A stretch of DNA of 22,314 nucleotides from Cellvibrionaceae bacterium (lineage in GTDB: Bacteria; Pseudomonadota; Gammaproteobacteria; Pseudomonadales; Cellvibrionaceae). Under the pieces are notes generated by a model. The model did not search any database and had not been told where the DNA came from. It saw nothing but the letters and a program-made list of their open reading frames with translations. Positions 1-7,760 of the stretch are shown here, piece by piece. The stretch spans positions 1-22,314 of the forward strand of contig JAGKXD010000068.1 in the NCBI GenBank assembly GCA_021151525.1, read 5' to 3'. Position 1 is the first letter of the stretch, and each line of letters starts with the position of its first letter. A program made the translations under genes and the position numbers.

Positions 1-131
1 GTTATGTGGCGCCTCAATAATTTTCCTGATACCGACGAGGAAATTGTTTAACGTCGAAAATTTTTACATCAAAATCTTACAAATCAGATGAGCGCTTTTT
101 AACTGCAAGATTTATCTATATATTTTCTATG

Positions 132-147
132 GGGCATGCTAGTTGCT
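132..147 (+). promoter_or_regulatory. Putative sigma-54 (-24/-12) promoter of the PEP-CTERM gene
   Basis: The 16 bases GGGCATGCTAGTTGCT fit the sigma-54 consensus TGGCACG-N4-TTGCW with two mismatches. The invariant GG (133-134) and GC (145-146) have the correct spacing. Transcription would begin near 158 and leave a leader of about 44 bases before the GTG at 202. Sigma-54 control is known for PEP-CTERM genes in species that carry the PrsK/PrsR two-component system, which fits the gene downstream. No activator site could be identified in the short stretch upstream. Confidence 0.6.
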
Positions 148-201
148 TGGGGCAGGTAACTGCTAATTCAAAATTTTATAGCCATTAGAAGGAAGAGCTC
201 A

Positions 202-861
202 GTGATAAAAAAGTTCGGAACATCATTCATATTGTCTTTGTGCGGTTTTTTTTTAGCACTCTCTTGCAACGCCTCCCCTATATTGATATTCGACCCAGTA
301 AAACCTTATTTGCTTTTAGGCGTTGATAACGTAACGCTAAACAATGAATCCTATAACGTGCGATTTAATTGGTTAGAAGCAACCGTGTTTGCAGATCAAA
401 CCGCTGCCGACAAAGCCTCCCAAGCATTAATTGATCAAGTGTTTTCTCAAGACTTTTTTTCATCGCTCAACATATGCAACATCTCTTTCTCTGGATGCGG
501 TGCATCACCTGTTTGGCTCGGAACTTATCCTGGTTGGCATGGATGGGGCGTAACGCAACTTTGGGGCGACATAATTAATCCTTGCCCGCCAGGAACTCAT
601 GACTCTAGCTGTGGGAACAGCATGAACCAAAGTACCGTTATTTTGCCTTCAGATGGCGAAATGGAAATTATGAACCATCAAGGCGTAGTAGGTTATTTGA
701 TGGCCTGCGGCGACTGCGGAGCTATTAACTCCGTCTGGAAGAAACAATCTGCTGTAGCTGAACCAACAGGTTTAGCTCTATTTGCAGGAGGCTTGATTAG
801 CTGTGCTCTAGTCCGTCGCAAACGCAGGAGTTTGAAGGAGTTGGCACTGCTTAGCGCTTGA
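202..861 (+). CDS. Exported PEP-CTERM domain protein of unknown function
   Basis: A 219-residue protein with an N-terminal signal peptide (about residues 1-24, cut near CNA-SP). Its C-terminus follows the PEP-CTERM plan: an Ala-Glu-Pro motif near residue 187, a hydrophobic segment, then the basic cluster RRKRR. Such tails are recognised by an exosortase (EpsH/XrtA type), which cuts at the motif and delivers the protein to the surface or to an exopolysaccharide matrix. The usual V-P-E-P is reduced to V-A-E-P, and about eleven residues follow the basic cluster. The body contains several cysteines, with C-x2-C near the end, and no enzyme motif I recognise. The start is GTG at 202, with a GGAAG ribosome binding site about six bases upstream. 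No exosortase is in the window, so it must be encoded elsewhere. Role unknown; floc or biofilm matrix is the family-level expectation. Confidence 0.75.
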   Translation: MIKKFGTSFILSLCGFFLALSCNASPILIFDPVKPYLLLGVDNVTLNNESYNVRFNWLEATVFADQTAADKASQALIDQVFSQDFFSSLNICNISFSGCGASPVWLGTYPGWHGWGVTQLWGDIINPCPPGTHDSSCGNSMNQSTVILPSDGEMEIMNHQGVVGYLMACGDCGAINSVWKKQSAVAEPTGLALFAGGLISCALVRRKRRSLKELALLSA

Positions 862-925
862 GGATTGAGCCTTAGGCTAGCTTGACCAATTCATAACAGC
901 GAGGTGTATTTGTAGCATTAGTTGT

Positions 926-967
926 AACAAACCTGAGTAAGAGAGGGAAACGCCCTTCTTACTCAGG
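926..967 (-). terminator. Rho-independent terminator of rnpB
   Basis: On the minus strand an 11-bp perfect stem (CCTGAGTAAGA with TCTTACTCAGG) continues into a GGG/CCC inner stem closed by a CGTTT loop. It is followed by TTTGTT. It lies 15 bases beyond the mature 3' end of rnpB. It could also stop transcription arriving from the PEP-CTERM gene on the plus strand, although that side has no good T-run. Confidence 0.75.
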
Positions 968-981
968 CAGTACAAAGATGT

Positions 982-1371
<390 letters not shown>

Positions 1372-1378
1372 GGCGCGC

Positions 1379-1407
1379 ACACTACCCCCATGCCCCTAAA
1401 AGCACAA
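1379..1407 (-). promoter_or_regulatory. Putative sigma-70 promoter of rnpB
   Basis: On the minus strand TTGTGC (-35) and TAGTGT (-10) are separated by 17 bases. Seven bases of pure G/C (GCGCGCC) then lead to the first base of the RNA. A GC-rich discriminator is typical of promoters for stable RNA. The -10 is a weak match. Confidence 0.45.
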
Positions 1408-1450
1408 GTAAAATCATGGAGATAAAGCCGCTTAGCGTCTCTCGCACAAC

Positions 1451-2986
1451 TTATCGTTTATTGAGGAAAAAGCGTTGCGCAGAACCAGAGGTGCAATACC
1501 ACTGTTGGACTTTGGGGCCCACACCGTTATCAACATCCAAACATTTGTTGGAGTTTGCTGCGGACAACTCAACCTCTAGGGTCGCCCAATTGATAACACG
1601 CATTTTCCAGACTTGAGCATTGCTAGCATTGCACGTGTACTGCTGGATTTGTGCGCCGTCTACCGCACTACCGCCGGCAACGTCCACACACTTAAGACTA
1701 TTAAGTGCGCGAAGCTCCATGTTGTAGTTACCCAAATCAGCAAGCGTGAAGGTTTGCGCAGCTGTACCATTACAAGCGTAGGTTTGCACTTTGGCTGAGT
1801 CTGCCGTACTTGCAGCAGTGATATCCAAACACTGGTTATTGGCTTTGTTTTTCAGCTCAAAGGTGCCAAAACTACCCGTAAATTTAGGGTTGGACATTAG
1901 GCTATCGAACAGCGGACCATTACCACCTTCGCTGATACGCCAGTCAGCTTCACCCGGCTTGTTGATATCAAACCAGTTGAACGCCTTAACCGCAGGATAG
2001 CGACCACTGGTGACTGCATTGGCGAAACTGGTCATCCAATTAGCCTTGTTGGGGCCGGGGGACACAGCCATTTCACCGATCACGACGGGCAAACCAGTGC
2101 CCGCCAGACCGTTGTACCAAGGATCGAGCAAGTCAGTGAAAACACCCGTGGTGCCACTGCCGTAAATGTCTATGCCGATCCAATCCATATAACCCGGCAC
2201 GTACATATCCGCAGTGACAGCCCCAGTTCCCCATGGGCCTGCATCAGTCCAACAGCCAGACGATGGCCATACCGATTGACCAAACTTCACATTGGTTGCA
2301 CCCACTGCACGGAAGCGATTGACAACGTATTGATAGGCCGCACGGAAACTCGCCCAAGTTTCGCCTTGATGCTTACAAGGCGACCAGTCGTACCAACCAC
2401 CGTTGGCTTCGTGAAACAGATCGATCAGCACAGGGACCTTTTCGGCCTTCAGGCCATAGGCAACGTTATCGATAATGTCATTGTGATTACCGTTAAGGAT
2501 TTCGCGAATGATATTGTGAGTCACTCGGTCATTCCCATTGCCACCTGTGCCGCCTAAATGCCAGCATTCGGCATTGTTGTGACGCTGCAACTCTCCGTGA
2601 AACTCCAAATTAATGTAAGGCACGCGCCCTTGGGATTTGATACGCGCAATTTCCGGCTGCCAGTTGGCATACCAGTTTTTACTGCCATCCGGACGGAAAA
2701 CTTCAGGGAAAATCTTGCCAAAATAAGGGTAAACATTGCCGTACCACTGCTTATTGTCGTTCCATTCCCAGTCCTGAGTTACCTTGTCGCCGCAGGGGTT
2801 AGCGTCAGACCAATCCCTATCCACAAACGCTCCTGTTAACACGCGCCCACCAGCAGGCGCAAGGCTTTGCGCCTCAACCAAGCTCGCATCTAACAATAGG
2901 TTACCCAACACAAAACCACAGACCGCAAAAAGAACCGTTTTACCTTTAAAATCTGAGAAATAGCGCTTGGAGATCTTGTTATTCAT
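1451..2986 (-). CDS. Secreted GH26-like glycoside hydrolase with C-terminal ricin-B/CBM13 domain
   Basis: A 511-residue exported enzyme, probably a beta-mannanase or related endo-glycanase. Residues 1-39 form a long signal peptide (cut after VEA). Residues about 48-365 look like a clan GH-A barrel of family GH26: HEANGGWYDW carries the likely acid/base Glu193, MDWIGIDIYG matches the family motif before the nucleophile, and VVIGEMA carries the likely nucleophile Glu305. Residues about 373-511 form a beta-trefoil with three repeats, each with CLD or CVD early and a Q-x-W-like end (QTF, QVW, QRF), as in CBM13. The ATG has a CGGAG ribosome binding site nine bases upstream. The gene is divergent from a TonB-dependent receptor, and rnpB follows 79 bases after its stop. 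GH26 includes mannanases, lichenases and xylanases, so the substrate cannot be fixed from sequence alone. Two of the three trefoil repeats have Phe in place of the usual Trp. Confidence 0.82.
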   Translation of the reverse strand: MNNKISKRYFSDFKGKTVLFAVCGFVLGNLLLDASLVEAQSLAPAGGRVLTGAFVDRDWSDANPCGDKVTQDWEWNDNKQWYGNVYPYFGKIFPEVFRPDGSKNWYANWQPEIARIKSQGRVPYINLEFHGELQRHNNAECWHLGGTGGNGNDRVTHNIIREILNGNHNDIIDNVAYGLKAEKVPVLIDLFHEANGGWYDWSPCKHQGETWASFRAAYQYVVNRFRAVGATNVKFGQSVWPSSGCWTDAGPWGTGAVTADMYVPGYMDWIGIDIYGSGTTGVFTDLLDPWYNGLAGTGLPVVIGEMAVSPGPNKANWMTSFANAVTSGRYPAVKAFNWFDINKPGEADWRISEGGNGPLFDSLMSNPKFTGSFGTFELKNKANNQCLDITAASTADSAKVQTYACNGTAAQTFTLADLGNYNMELRALNSLKCVDVAGGSAVDGAQIQQYTCNASNAQVWKMRVINWATLEVELSAANSNKCLDVDNGVGPKVQQWYCTSGSAQRFFLNKR

Positions 2987-3003
2987 TATGATGACTCCGA
3001 AAA

Positions 3004-3074
3004 ATAGACTAATGAAATTGGGACATTAAAACTCCCACTGACTTTCTATTTGAAAGAAAGCTGGTTTAGTCTAT
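3004..3074 (-). promoter_or_regulatory. Possible structured 5' leader (three-way junction) of the GH26-like gene
   Basis: An outer 9-bp perfect pair (3004-3012 with 3066-3074, ATAGACTAA/TTAGTCTAT) encloses two small hairpins: TGGGA/TCCCA (3019-3023 with 3033-3037) and CTTTC/GAAAG (3042-3046 with 3052-3056). On the minus strand the structure ends in a run of T and is followed by the ribosome binding site of the hydrolase. No known riboswitch class was recognised, and whether the region is transcribed is not visible from the sequence. Confidence 0.3.
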
Positions 3075-3099
3075 GAAACGGATCCTCATTCCAGCACCC

Positions 3100-3123
3100 C
3101 ACTTTGCTAATTTATGCAAAGTG
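3100..3123. promoter_or_regulatory. Perfect inverted repeat, candidate operator
   Basis: CACTTTGC, an 8-base AT-rich spacer, then GCAAAGTG. The symmetry and its place between two divergent carbohydrate-related genes suggest a binding site for a dimeric regulator. No regulator gene lies next to it, so its owner is unknown. Confidence 0.35.
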
Positions 3124-3341
3124 ATTTGGCCGAGGAAAATTATTCGAACGTCCCATGATTTAAGGAGAAGAAGTGACTCAACCCAACACTGTAACTATAA
3201 GTAAACCAAATTCATTTTCTCATGCAAAAATATACACTTAACTGGTATTTTATGATTTTTGGGCTATTACTATTCAAAAAGCCTCACCCGTTAGACACTC
3301 TGATTCATTCAATAAAAATATCGCATTGAGGAGTTCACCTC

Positions 3342-5735
3342 GTGAAATTGCCAAAACTCAGCTTACTGTCGGTCGTTATTGCTAGTTACATCAGCCTTCC
3401 TGCCATCGCCGACGAAACACCCGCACTCGATGAAATTGTCGTAACAGCACAAAAACGTGTTCAAAAGTTGGAAGACGTACCTATTTCGCTTACCGCGCTT
3501 AGCGGTACAAAGCTTGAAGATGCTGGTGTAACCAGCCCTGCCGGCCTCTCCGATTACACCCCCAGTTTCAACATGACGCAAACAGGTATTGGCACCAACA
3601 TCGCCATTCGCGGTATCAGCTCCGGCGTAAACCAAGGTTTTGAGCAATCTGCCGCTATGTTTGTGGATGGCATCCACTATGGTCGCGCCCAGTTAGCACG
3701 CGCGCCCTTCCTTGACGTAGAACGTATTGAAGTTCTACGCGGCCCACAAAGTATTCTGTTTGGTAAAAATAGTACGGCAGGTGCAATCAGTATTATTAAC
3801 GCCAAACCCGGTAAGGAGTTTGAGGGCAACTTAAACCTCAGCTACGCCCCTGATACCGAAGAGAAAGAAGCGCGCCTAGTGCTCTCTGGCCCCATCAGCG
3901 ACACCGTGGGTGGGCGCATGGCAATATTGAGCCGCAAGACTGACGGATTTATTGAAAACACCACGCTCGACCGCAACGAATCTGCCGATAAAGATCGTGT
4001 AGTGCGTGCGACATTGGAGTGGAAACCTACGGATACGTGGGATTTCACGCTGAAACTGGAGGACGGCTCGTTCGACAGTAATGGCCGTAATATTGAAGTG
4101 GTTAAACCCGTGACCAACCCGGCACTAAACCCCACTAATGATCCAAATCCCTACAAAACCATTCTTTCCTACCTAACCGCAGGTGCCTTCCATTTAGACA
4201 CCACCGAAGATGGCAAACGCCAATCTAACGGCGACTACAGCTACAACGACACCAATAATATTACGTTGACCGCCGAGCATGACATTGGCGGAATGACGCT
4301 CACCTCAGTCACCGGTTACAACGGCTATACCTACTCCGAATTGTGCGACTGTGACTTCACAGGAGCATCTGGTTTCAATATTTACTCAGATGAAAAATAT
4401 CGTCAGGTAAGCCAAGAATTGCGTTTGACCTCAGCGTCAGATCAAAAGATAACTTGGATTGGTGGATTGTTTTATCAGGGCAGCAATATCAAATTCCACG
4501 ACAAGGTCTATGTGCCCACCGACAGTGTAATTGCCACCGCAGTTTCTTCGTTGTTGCGCGGAGCATCAACCCAACGGGACTTCAATCAAGATACAAGCCT
4601 CTACGCGATTTTCGGTCAAATGACCTGGAATATTACCGATACCAACCGCCTGATTCTGGGTGGCCGCTACTCATCTGAAACCAAAGATGCGGATCGTCGC
4701 CAATATCATGTAGATCCTGCTGGTAATGTTTTACCGCTTGGCTCCTACACTGACCCCTACAATTTGCTCTGGGCTGGCTTTAAAGTTGACCCGCACAGCA
4801 TTAAAGGTAACCGCAGCGAGTCAGGTTTTGATCCGCAAATTATTTTCCAACAAGACATCAACAAAACTGACAGACTCTACGCAAGCTATACCACTGGCTT
4901 TAAATCCGGCGGTTACGATGTACGCTCCAACTCAGCGCCAGATGCTTTAGGCGGGCTCTATAACGGGCAACAAATTGGAAAGAACGCCGATGGCTCACCT
5001 AAGTATGCGCTTTCAACCGACGGCAGCTGGGAGTTCCAAAAAGAAGATGTGAAGAACTACGAACTGGGCGGTAAATTCTTACTTGTCAGTGGTTCTGCGG
5101 AATTGAATGTTGCGCTCTTCCGCTCAGACTTCACCAACATGCAAACCAGCCAGTTCGATGGCAGCTTGAGTTTCAATGTTACCAATGCCGGTGAAGCCCG
5201 TGTGCAAGGCTTGGAAGTGGATGGACGCTGGGCAATCACCAGCAACCTATTAATGCGTGGCGGCGCAAGCTATTTGGATTTCAATTACCTCGACTTCCCC
5301 AATGGTCAATGCGCCTTTGGCCAAACACCTAATAGCGGCCCAACATCCTGTGACCAAACAGGCATGCGTCGCGAATTCGTGCCCAAATATCAAGGCAACG
5401 TTGGTTGGGATTACGATATCGATCTACCGAATGGCTGGAAATTGGCGAATACCTTGGATGTTGTTTTCAACTCCGGTTACTTGACCACGCCATCCTTGGA
5501 TAGCCGCTTCGAGCAATCGTCTTACACCAAACTGAATGCTCGCATTGCACTCAGCGGCGCTGACGATAAATGGGAAGTCGCACTGGTAGGTAAAAACCTG
5601 ACCGATGAATCGGTTATCACCTACGCCAACGGCTTACCCGTGGCGAGCGTGCTGACCAAAGGCGCAGGCTCAGGTTTCTATGCGTTCTACGAGCCTACAA
5701 GAAGCGTTGCGATTCAAGGGACGATTAAATTCTAA
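3342..5735 (+). CDS. TonB-dependent outer-membrane receptor
   Basis: A 797-residue outer-membrane transporter driven by TonB. It has a signal peptide (about residues 1-23, cut near AIA-DE), then a TonB-box/plug start (EIVVTAQKR, about residues 31-39), a plug domain containing the IAIRGISSG and VLRGPQSILFGKNSTAGAI motifs, a long beta-barrel, and a terminal Phe as expected for outer-membrane assembly. The start is GTG at 3342 with AGGAG nine bases upstream. It is divergent from a secreted glycanase, which suggests import of oligosaccharides released by that enzyme, but plug type alone does not show the substrate; siderophores and other ligands remain possible. There is no inner-membrane transporter or sugar regulator beside it. 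A strong terminator follows. Confidence 0.9.
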   Translation: MKLPKLSLLSVVIASYISLPAIADETPALDEIVVTAQKRVQKLEDVPISLTALSGTKLEDAGVTSPAGLSDYTPSFNMTQTGIGTNIAIRGISSGVNQGFEQSAAMFVDGIHYGRAQLARAPFLDVERIEVLRGPQSILFGKNSTAGAISIINAKPGKEFEGNLNLSYAPDTEEKEARLVLSGPISDTVGGRMAILSRKTDGFIENTTLDRNESADKDRVVRATLEWKPTDTWDFTLKLEDGSFDSNGRNIEVVKPVTNPALNPTNDPNPYKTILSYLTAGAFHLDTTEDGKRQSNGDYSYNDTNNITLTAEHDIGGMTLTSVTGYNGYTYSELCDCDFTGASGFNIYSDEKYRQVSQELRLTSASDQKITWIGGLFYQGSNIKFHDKVYVPTDSVIATAVSSLLRGASTQRDFNQDTSLYAIFGQMTWNITDTNRLILGGRYSSETKDADRRQYHVDPAGNVLPLGSYTDPYNLLWAGFKVDPHSIKGNRSESGFDPQIIFQQDINKTDRLYASYTTGFKSGGYDVRSNSAPDALGGLYNGQQIGKNADGSPKYALSTDGSWEFQKEDVKNYELGGKFLLVSGSAELNVALFRSDFTNMQTSQFDGSLSFNVTNAGEARVQGLEVDGRWAITSNLLMRGGASYLDFNYLDFPNGQCAFGQTPNSGPTSCDQTGMRREFVPKYQGNVGWDYDIDLPNGWKLANTLDVVFNSGYLTTPSLDSRFEQSSYTKLNARIALSGADDKWEVALVGKNLTDESVITYANGLPVASVLTKGAGSGFYAFYEPTRSVAIQGTIKF

Positions 5736-5761
5736 TTATTGTTAGTGTTTAAAACTCCGCC

Positions 5762-5793
5762 AAAAAAGCCGCGACTTGTATCGCGGCTTTTTT
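5762..5793 (+). terminator. Rho-independent terminator after the TonB receptor gene
   Basis: A perfect 13-bp stem, AAAAAAGCCGCGA with TCGCGGCTTTTTT, around the loop CTTGTA. The T-tail lies within the right arm. It can work in both directions because the left arm starts with a run of A. Confidence 0.9.
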
Positions 5794-5936
5794 ATTGGCT
5801 CACTTCAGCACACCAGATTTACATTTCTCAATTTTGGAGTCGTCATCCCATTGACTAAGCCACGCCATAACTGACAATTTGAAAATTAGATTCCAGAATG
5901 TTAGTTTCAACCTCTCTCCATTGCGCGCAAAAAATC

Positions 5937-6326
5937 ATGACAGAAAAAACATCACCAAAATCCACCGCACAACTGCGCGCTCAATTACGCGTAATGCTGG
6001 GAGATGAAATTGCATTTGGCCCTGGTAAAGCGGATTTGCTTGATGCCATTCGCGAAACGGGCTCAATATCCGGTGCAGGAAAAAAAATGGGCATGAGCTA
6101 CAGACGTGCATGGCTATTAGTTGATGCGATGAACCGCTGCTTCCTAAACCCTTTGGTGGATACGGCAAAAGGCGGTGCTAATGGCGGGGGAACACAGCTC
6201 ACGGAATTAGGCATTCAAGTACTGGATCAGTATCGATTACTGCAAGCCGAGGTTACAGCAATTACTCACAACCATTTCGAGCAGATCAAACCTTTATTGC
6301 GTAAAAAGCCGTTGGCCGCCGAATAA
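5937..6326 (+). CDS. modE: ModE-type molybdate-responsive regulator, DNA-binding domain only
   Basis: A 129-residue winged-helix protein of the ModE N-terminal family. The helix-turn-helix region contains GSISGAGKKMGMSYRRAW, followed by a Gly-rich wing (KGGANGGGTQLTELG) and a C-terminal helix (QVLDQYRLLQAEV), as in ModE. Full-length ModE (about 260 residues in E. coli) also has two TOBE/Mop domains that bind molybdate; these are absent here. ATG at 5898 would add 13 residues of poor quality, so 5937 (MTEKTS) is preferred; neither has a clear ribosome binding site. The gene converges on modC, with 8 bases between the two stop codons, and a ModE-like operator lies upstream of modA. The context makes molybdenum control likely, but how the protein senses metal is not evident. 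Confidence 0.8.
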   Translation: MTEKTSPKSTAQLRAQLRVMLGDEIAFGPGKADLLDAIRETGSISGAGKKMGMSYRRAWLLVDAMNRCFLNPLVDTAKGGANGGGTQLTELGIQVLDQYRLLQAEVTAITHNHFEQIKPLLRKKPLAAE

Positions 6327-6334
6327 AAAAGAAT

Positions 6335-6982
6335 TTAGCGTAAATCTTCCTGCAAATCTCCATTGCTCATTATTAAATGTTTGTCAGTTAAAAACTCTAT
6401 CTCGCGCGGCGAATGAGTAACGTAAATCATAGGAATTTTGCATTCCGATTTTATGCGCAAAAAAAATGGCAGAATTTGATTTTTTAAACGCTCATCTAGA
6501 GAAGAAAGCGGTTCATCCATTAGCAGTAACGAAGGCGAATAAAGAACCGCACGACCTAACGCCACCCGCTGCTTTTCACCACCAGACAGCGCCGTAGATT
6601 TGCGTTCAAGCAAATGTTCAATCTCCAGCAACGTTGCAATTTCATCCAGCGAAAAATGCCGTTGCTCCGCAGCAATATTGCGATAGCCATACAGTAAATT
6701 ATTGCGCACAGACAAGTGCGGTAGCAGCTGTCCATCCTGAAAAACCAGACCTATTCTGCGCTTGTGCGGCGGAACCCACAGGTTTTTTTTTGCGTCAAAA
6801 AGGATTTGATTATCGAGTGAAATTTCACCCTCTTGCGGCTTTAGCAATCCAGCAATAACGGCAAGCAATGTACTTTTTCCACTGCCAGATGCACCCAGAA
6901 TCCCTGTAATTGGTGCATCTATTTTTGTACAAACCTGCAAACAAAAATCATCGCGATTAAAGCGAAAATTGAGATCAAGCAC
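6335..6982 (-). CDS. modC: Molybdate ABC transporter ATP-binding protein, without TOBE domain
   Basis: The ATPase that powers molybdate import through ModB. Numbered from an upstream in-frame ATG at 7024, it has Walker A GASGSGKST (44-52), Q-loop Gln96 in LVFQDGQLLPHLSVRNNL, signature LSGGEKQ (146-152), Walker B LLLMDE (166-171) and H-loop His204. The preferred start is GTG at 6982: it has a GGGAG ribosome binding site, and GTGCTTGA overlaps the modB stop, which is typical of translational coupling. This gives 215 residues and matches where ModC proteins begin. E. coli ModC is about 350 residues with a C-terminal Mop/TOBE domain; this protein stops after the ATPase domain. It is the last gene of modABC. 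Confidence 0.9.
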   Translation of the reverse strand: MLDLNFRFNRDDFCLQVCTKIDAPITGILGASGSGKSTLLAVIAGLLKPQEGEISLDNQILFDAKKNLWVPPHKRRIGLVFQDGQLLPHLSVRNNLLYGYRNIAAEQRHFSLDEIATLLEIEHLLERKSTALSGGEKQRVALGRAVLYSPSLLLMDEPLSSLDERLKNQILPFFLRIKSECKIPMIYVTHSPREIEFLTDKHLIMSNGDLQEDLR

Positions 6983-7670
6983 GGTTCGCTCCCAGCCATT
7001 TTTCAGCGCGACGCGATAAGACATTGCTCAACAACAACGCAAAAAACGCGAAAGCCAAACTTATTAAAATAAGTCTCGTAGCAATTGCATCGCCATCAAT
7101 TTGATGCGTAGCCGAGTAAATTGCCAAAGGTAAAGTTCTGGTTTCACCCGCAACATTCCCCACAAACGTAATCGTTGCACCAAACTCACCAAGTGAGCGG
7201 CTAAACACCATAATCAAACCAATTAAAATGCCCGGCAGCATTAAAGGTAAAGTCACGGTTAACCACACTTTTAATGGACTTGCACCCAGCGTACTTGCCG
7301 CCTGTTCTAAGCGGCGATCAATCATTTGTACGGATAATTTTGCCGCTTGCACCATCAAAGGAAAGGCAATAATAGCCGAAGCTAAAACAGCGCCCTTCCA
7401 GTTAAATGCGAATTCAATATTGAAATTATGCTTTAACCATTTGCCAGCAAAACCTTGTGAGCCAAAGGTAACCAGCAACAAATAGCCGGGAACCGTTGGT
7501 GGCAACACCAAGGGCATAAATAAGAGCGCTTCAAATGCAGGTTTGGCAAAAAAATTCTTGCGTGCTAATAACCAACCACAGGCAATGCCCGGCAACAAAC
7601 ACACAACCGTAGCCCAAAGGCCAACTTGTGCAGATAGTGCGAGCGCTTGCCACTCGGGTTCGGTCAACAT
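6975..7670 (-). CDS. modB: Molybdate ABC transporter permease
   Basis: A 231-residue inner-membrane permease with about five to six membrane segments (near residues 10-35, 45-68, 90-110, 145-165 and 200-220). The cytoplasmic EAA loop that docks onto ModC reads EQAASTLGASPLKVWLTVTLP (about 121-141). The motif FSRSLGEFGATITFVGN after it is typical of ModB. The length equals that of E. coli ModB (about 229). It overlaps modC by eight bases. A 90-base gap with a strong hairpin separates it from modA. No good ribosome binding site is seen before the ATG, which would fit lower or coupled expression relative to modA. Confidence 0.92.
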   Translation of the reverse strand: MLTEPEWQALALSAQVGLWATVVCLLPGIACGWLLARKNFFAKPAFEALLFMPLVLPPTVPGYLLLVTFGSQGFAGKWLKHNFNIEFAFNWKGAVLASAIIAFPLMVQAAKLSVQMIDRRLEQAASTLGASPLKVWLTVTLPLMLPGILIGLIMVFSRSLGEFGATITFVGNVAGETRTLPLAIYSATHQIDGDAIATRLILISLAFAFFALLLSNVLSRRAEKWLGANRA

Positions 7671-7691
7671 AGAGAGTCACTTAAAAATGAA

Positions 7692-7721
7692 GTCGTCATC
7701 CTCGTGCAGCGGGATGACGAC
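7692..7721. repeat. Palindromic hairpin between modA and modB
   Basis: A perfect 10-bp stem, GTCGTCATCC with GGATGACGAC, around a 10-base loop. On the mRNA strand it follows the modA stop. It lacks a proper T-tail, so it may stabilise the modA message or partly reduce read-through. The arm sequence looks like a dispersed intergenic palindrome; AGTCGTCATCC occurs again at 5838-5848. Confidence 0.55.
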
Positions 7722-7760
7722 AAATAAATAATGTACAAACAGCCTGATGGAATTCTAATT

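Larger units (their letters stand above)
2987..3341. other. Divergent intergenic region between the GH26-like gene and the TonB receptor
   Basis: These 355 bases hold no recognised gene. From left to right they contain a branched inverted-repeat structure (3004-3074), which would lie in the leader of the hydrolase mRNA, a perfect 8-8-8 inverted repeat (3100-3123), a possible 22-codon reading frame with a strong ribosome binding site (3173-3241), and an AT-rich stretch leading to the receptor start. The AGGAG at 3328-3332 is the ribosome binding site of the receptor. Confidence 0.6.

Noticed and set aside
5839..5900. Possible degenerate intergenic repeat (GTCGTCATCCCA ... GATTCCAGAATG) before modE
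   Set aside because: Only one arm resembles the palindrome in the mod operon; too little similarity to call a repeat copy.
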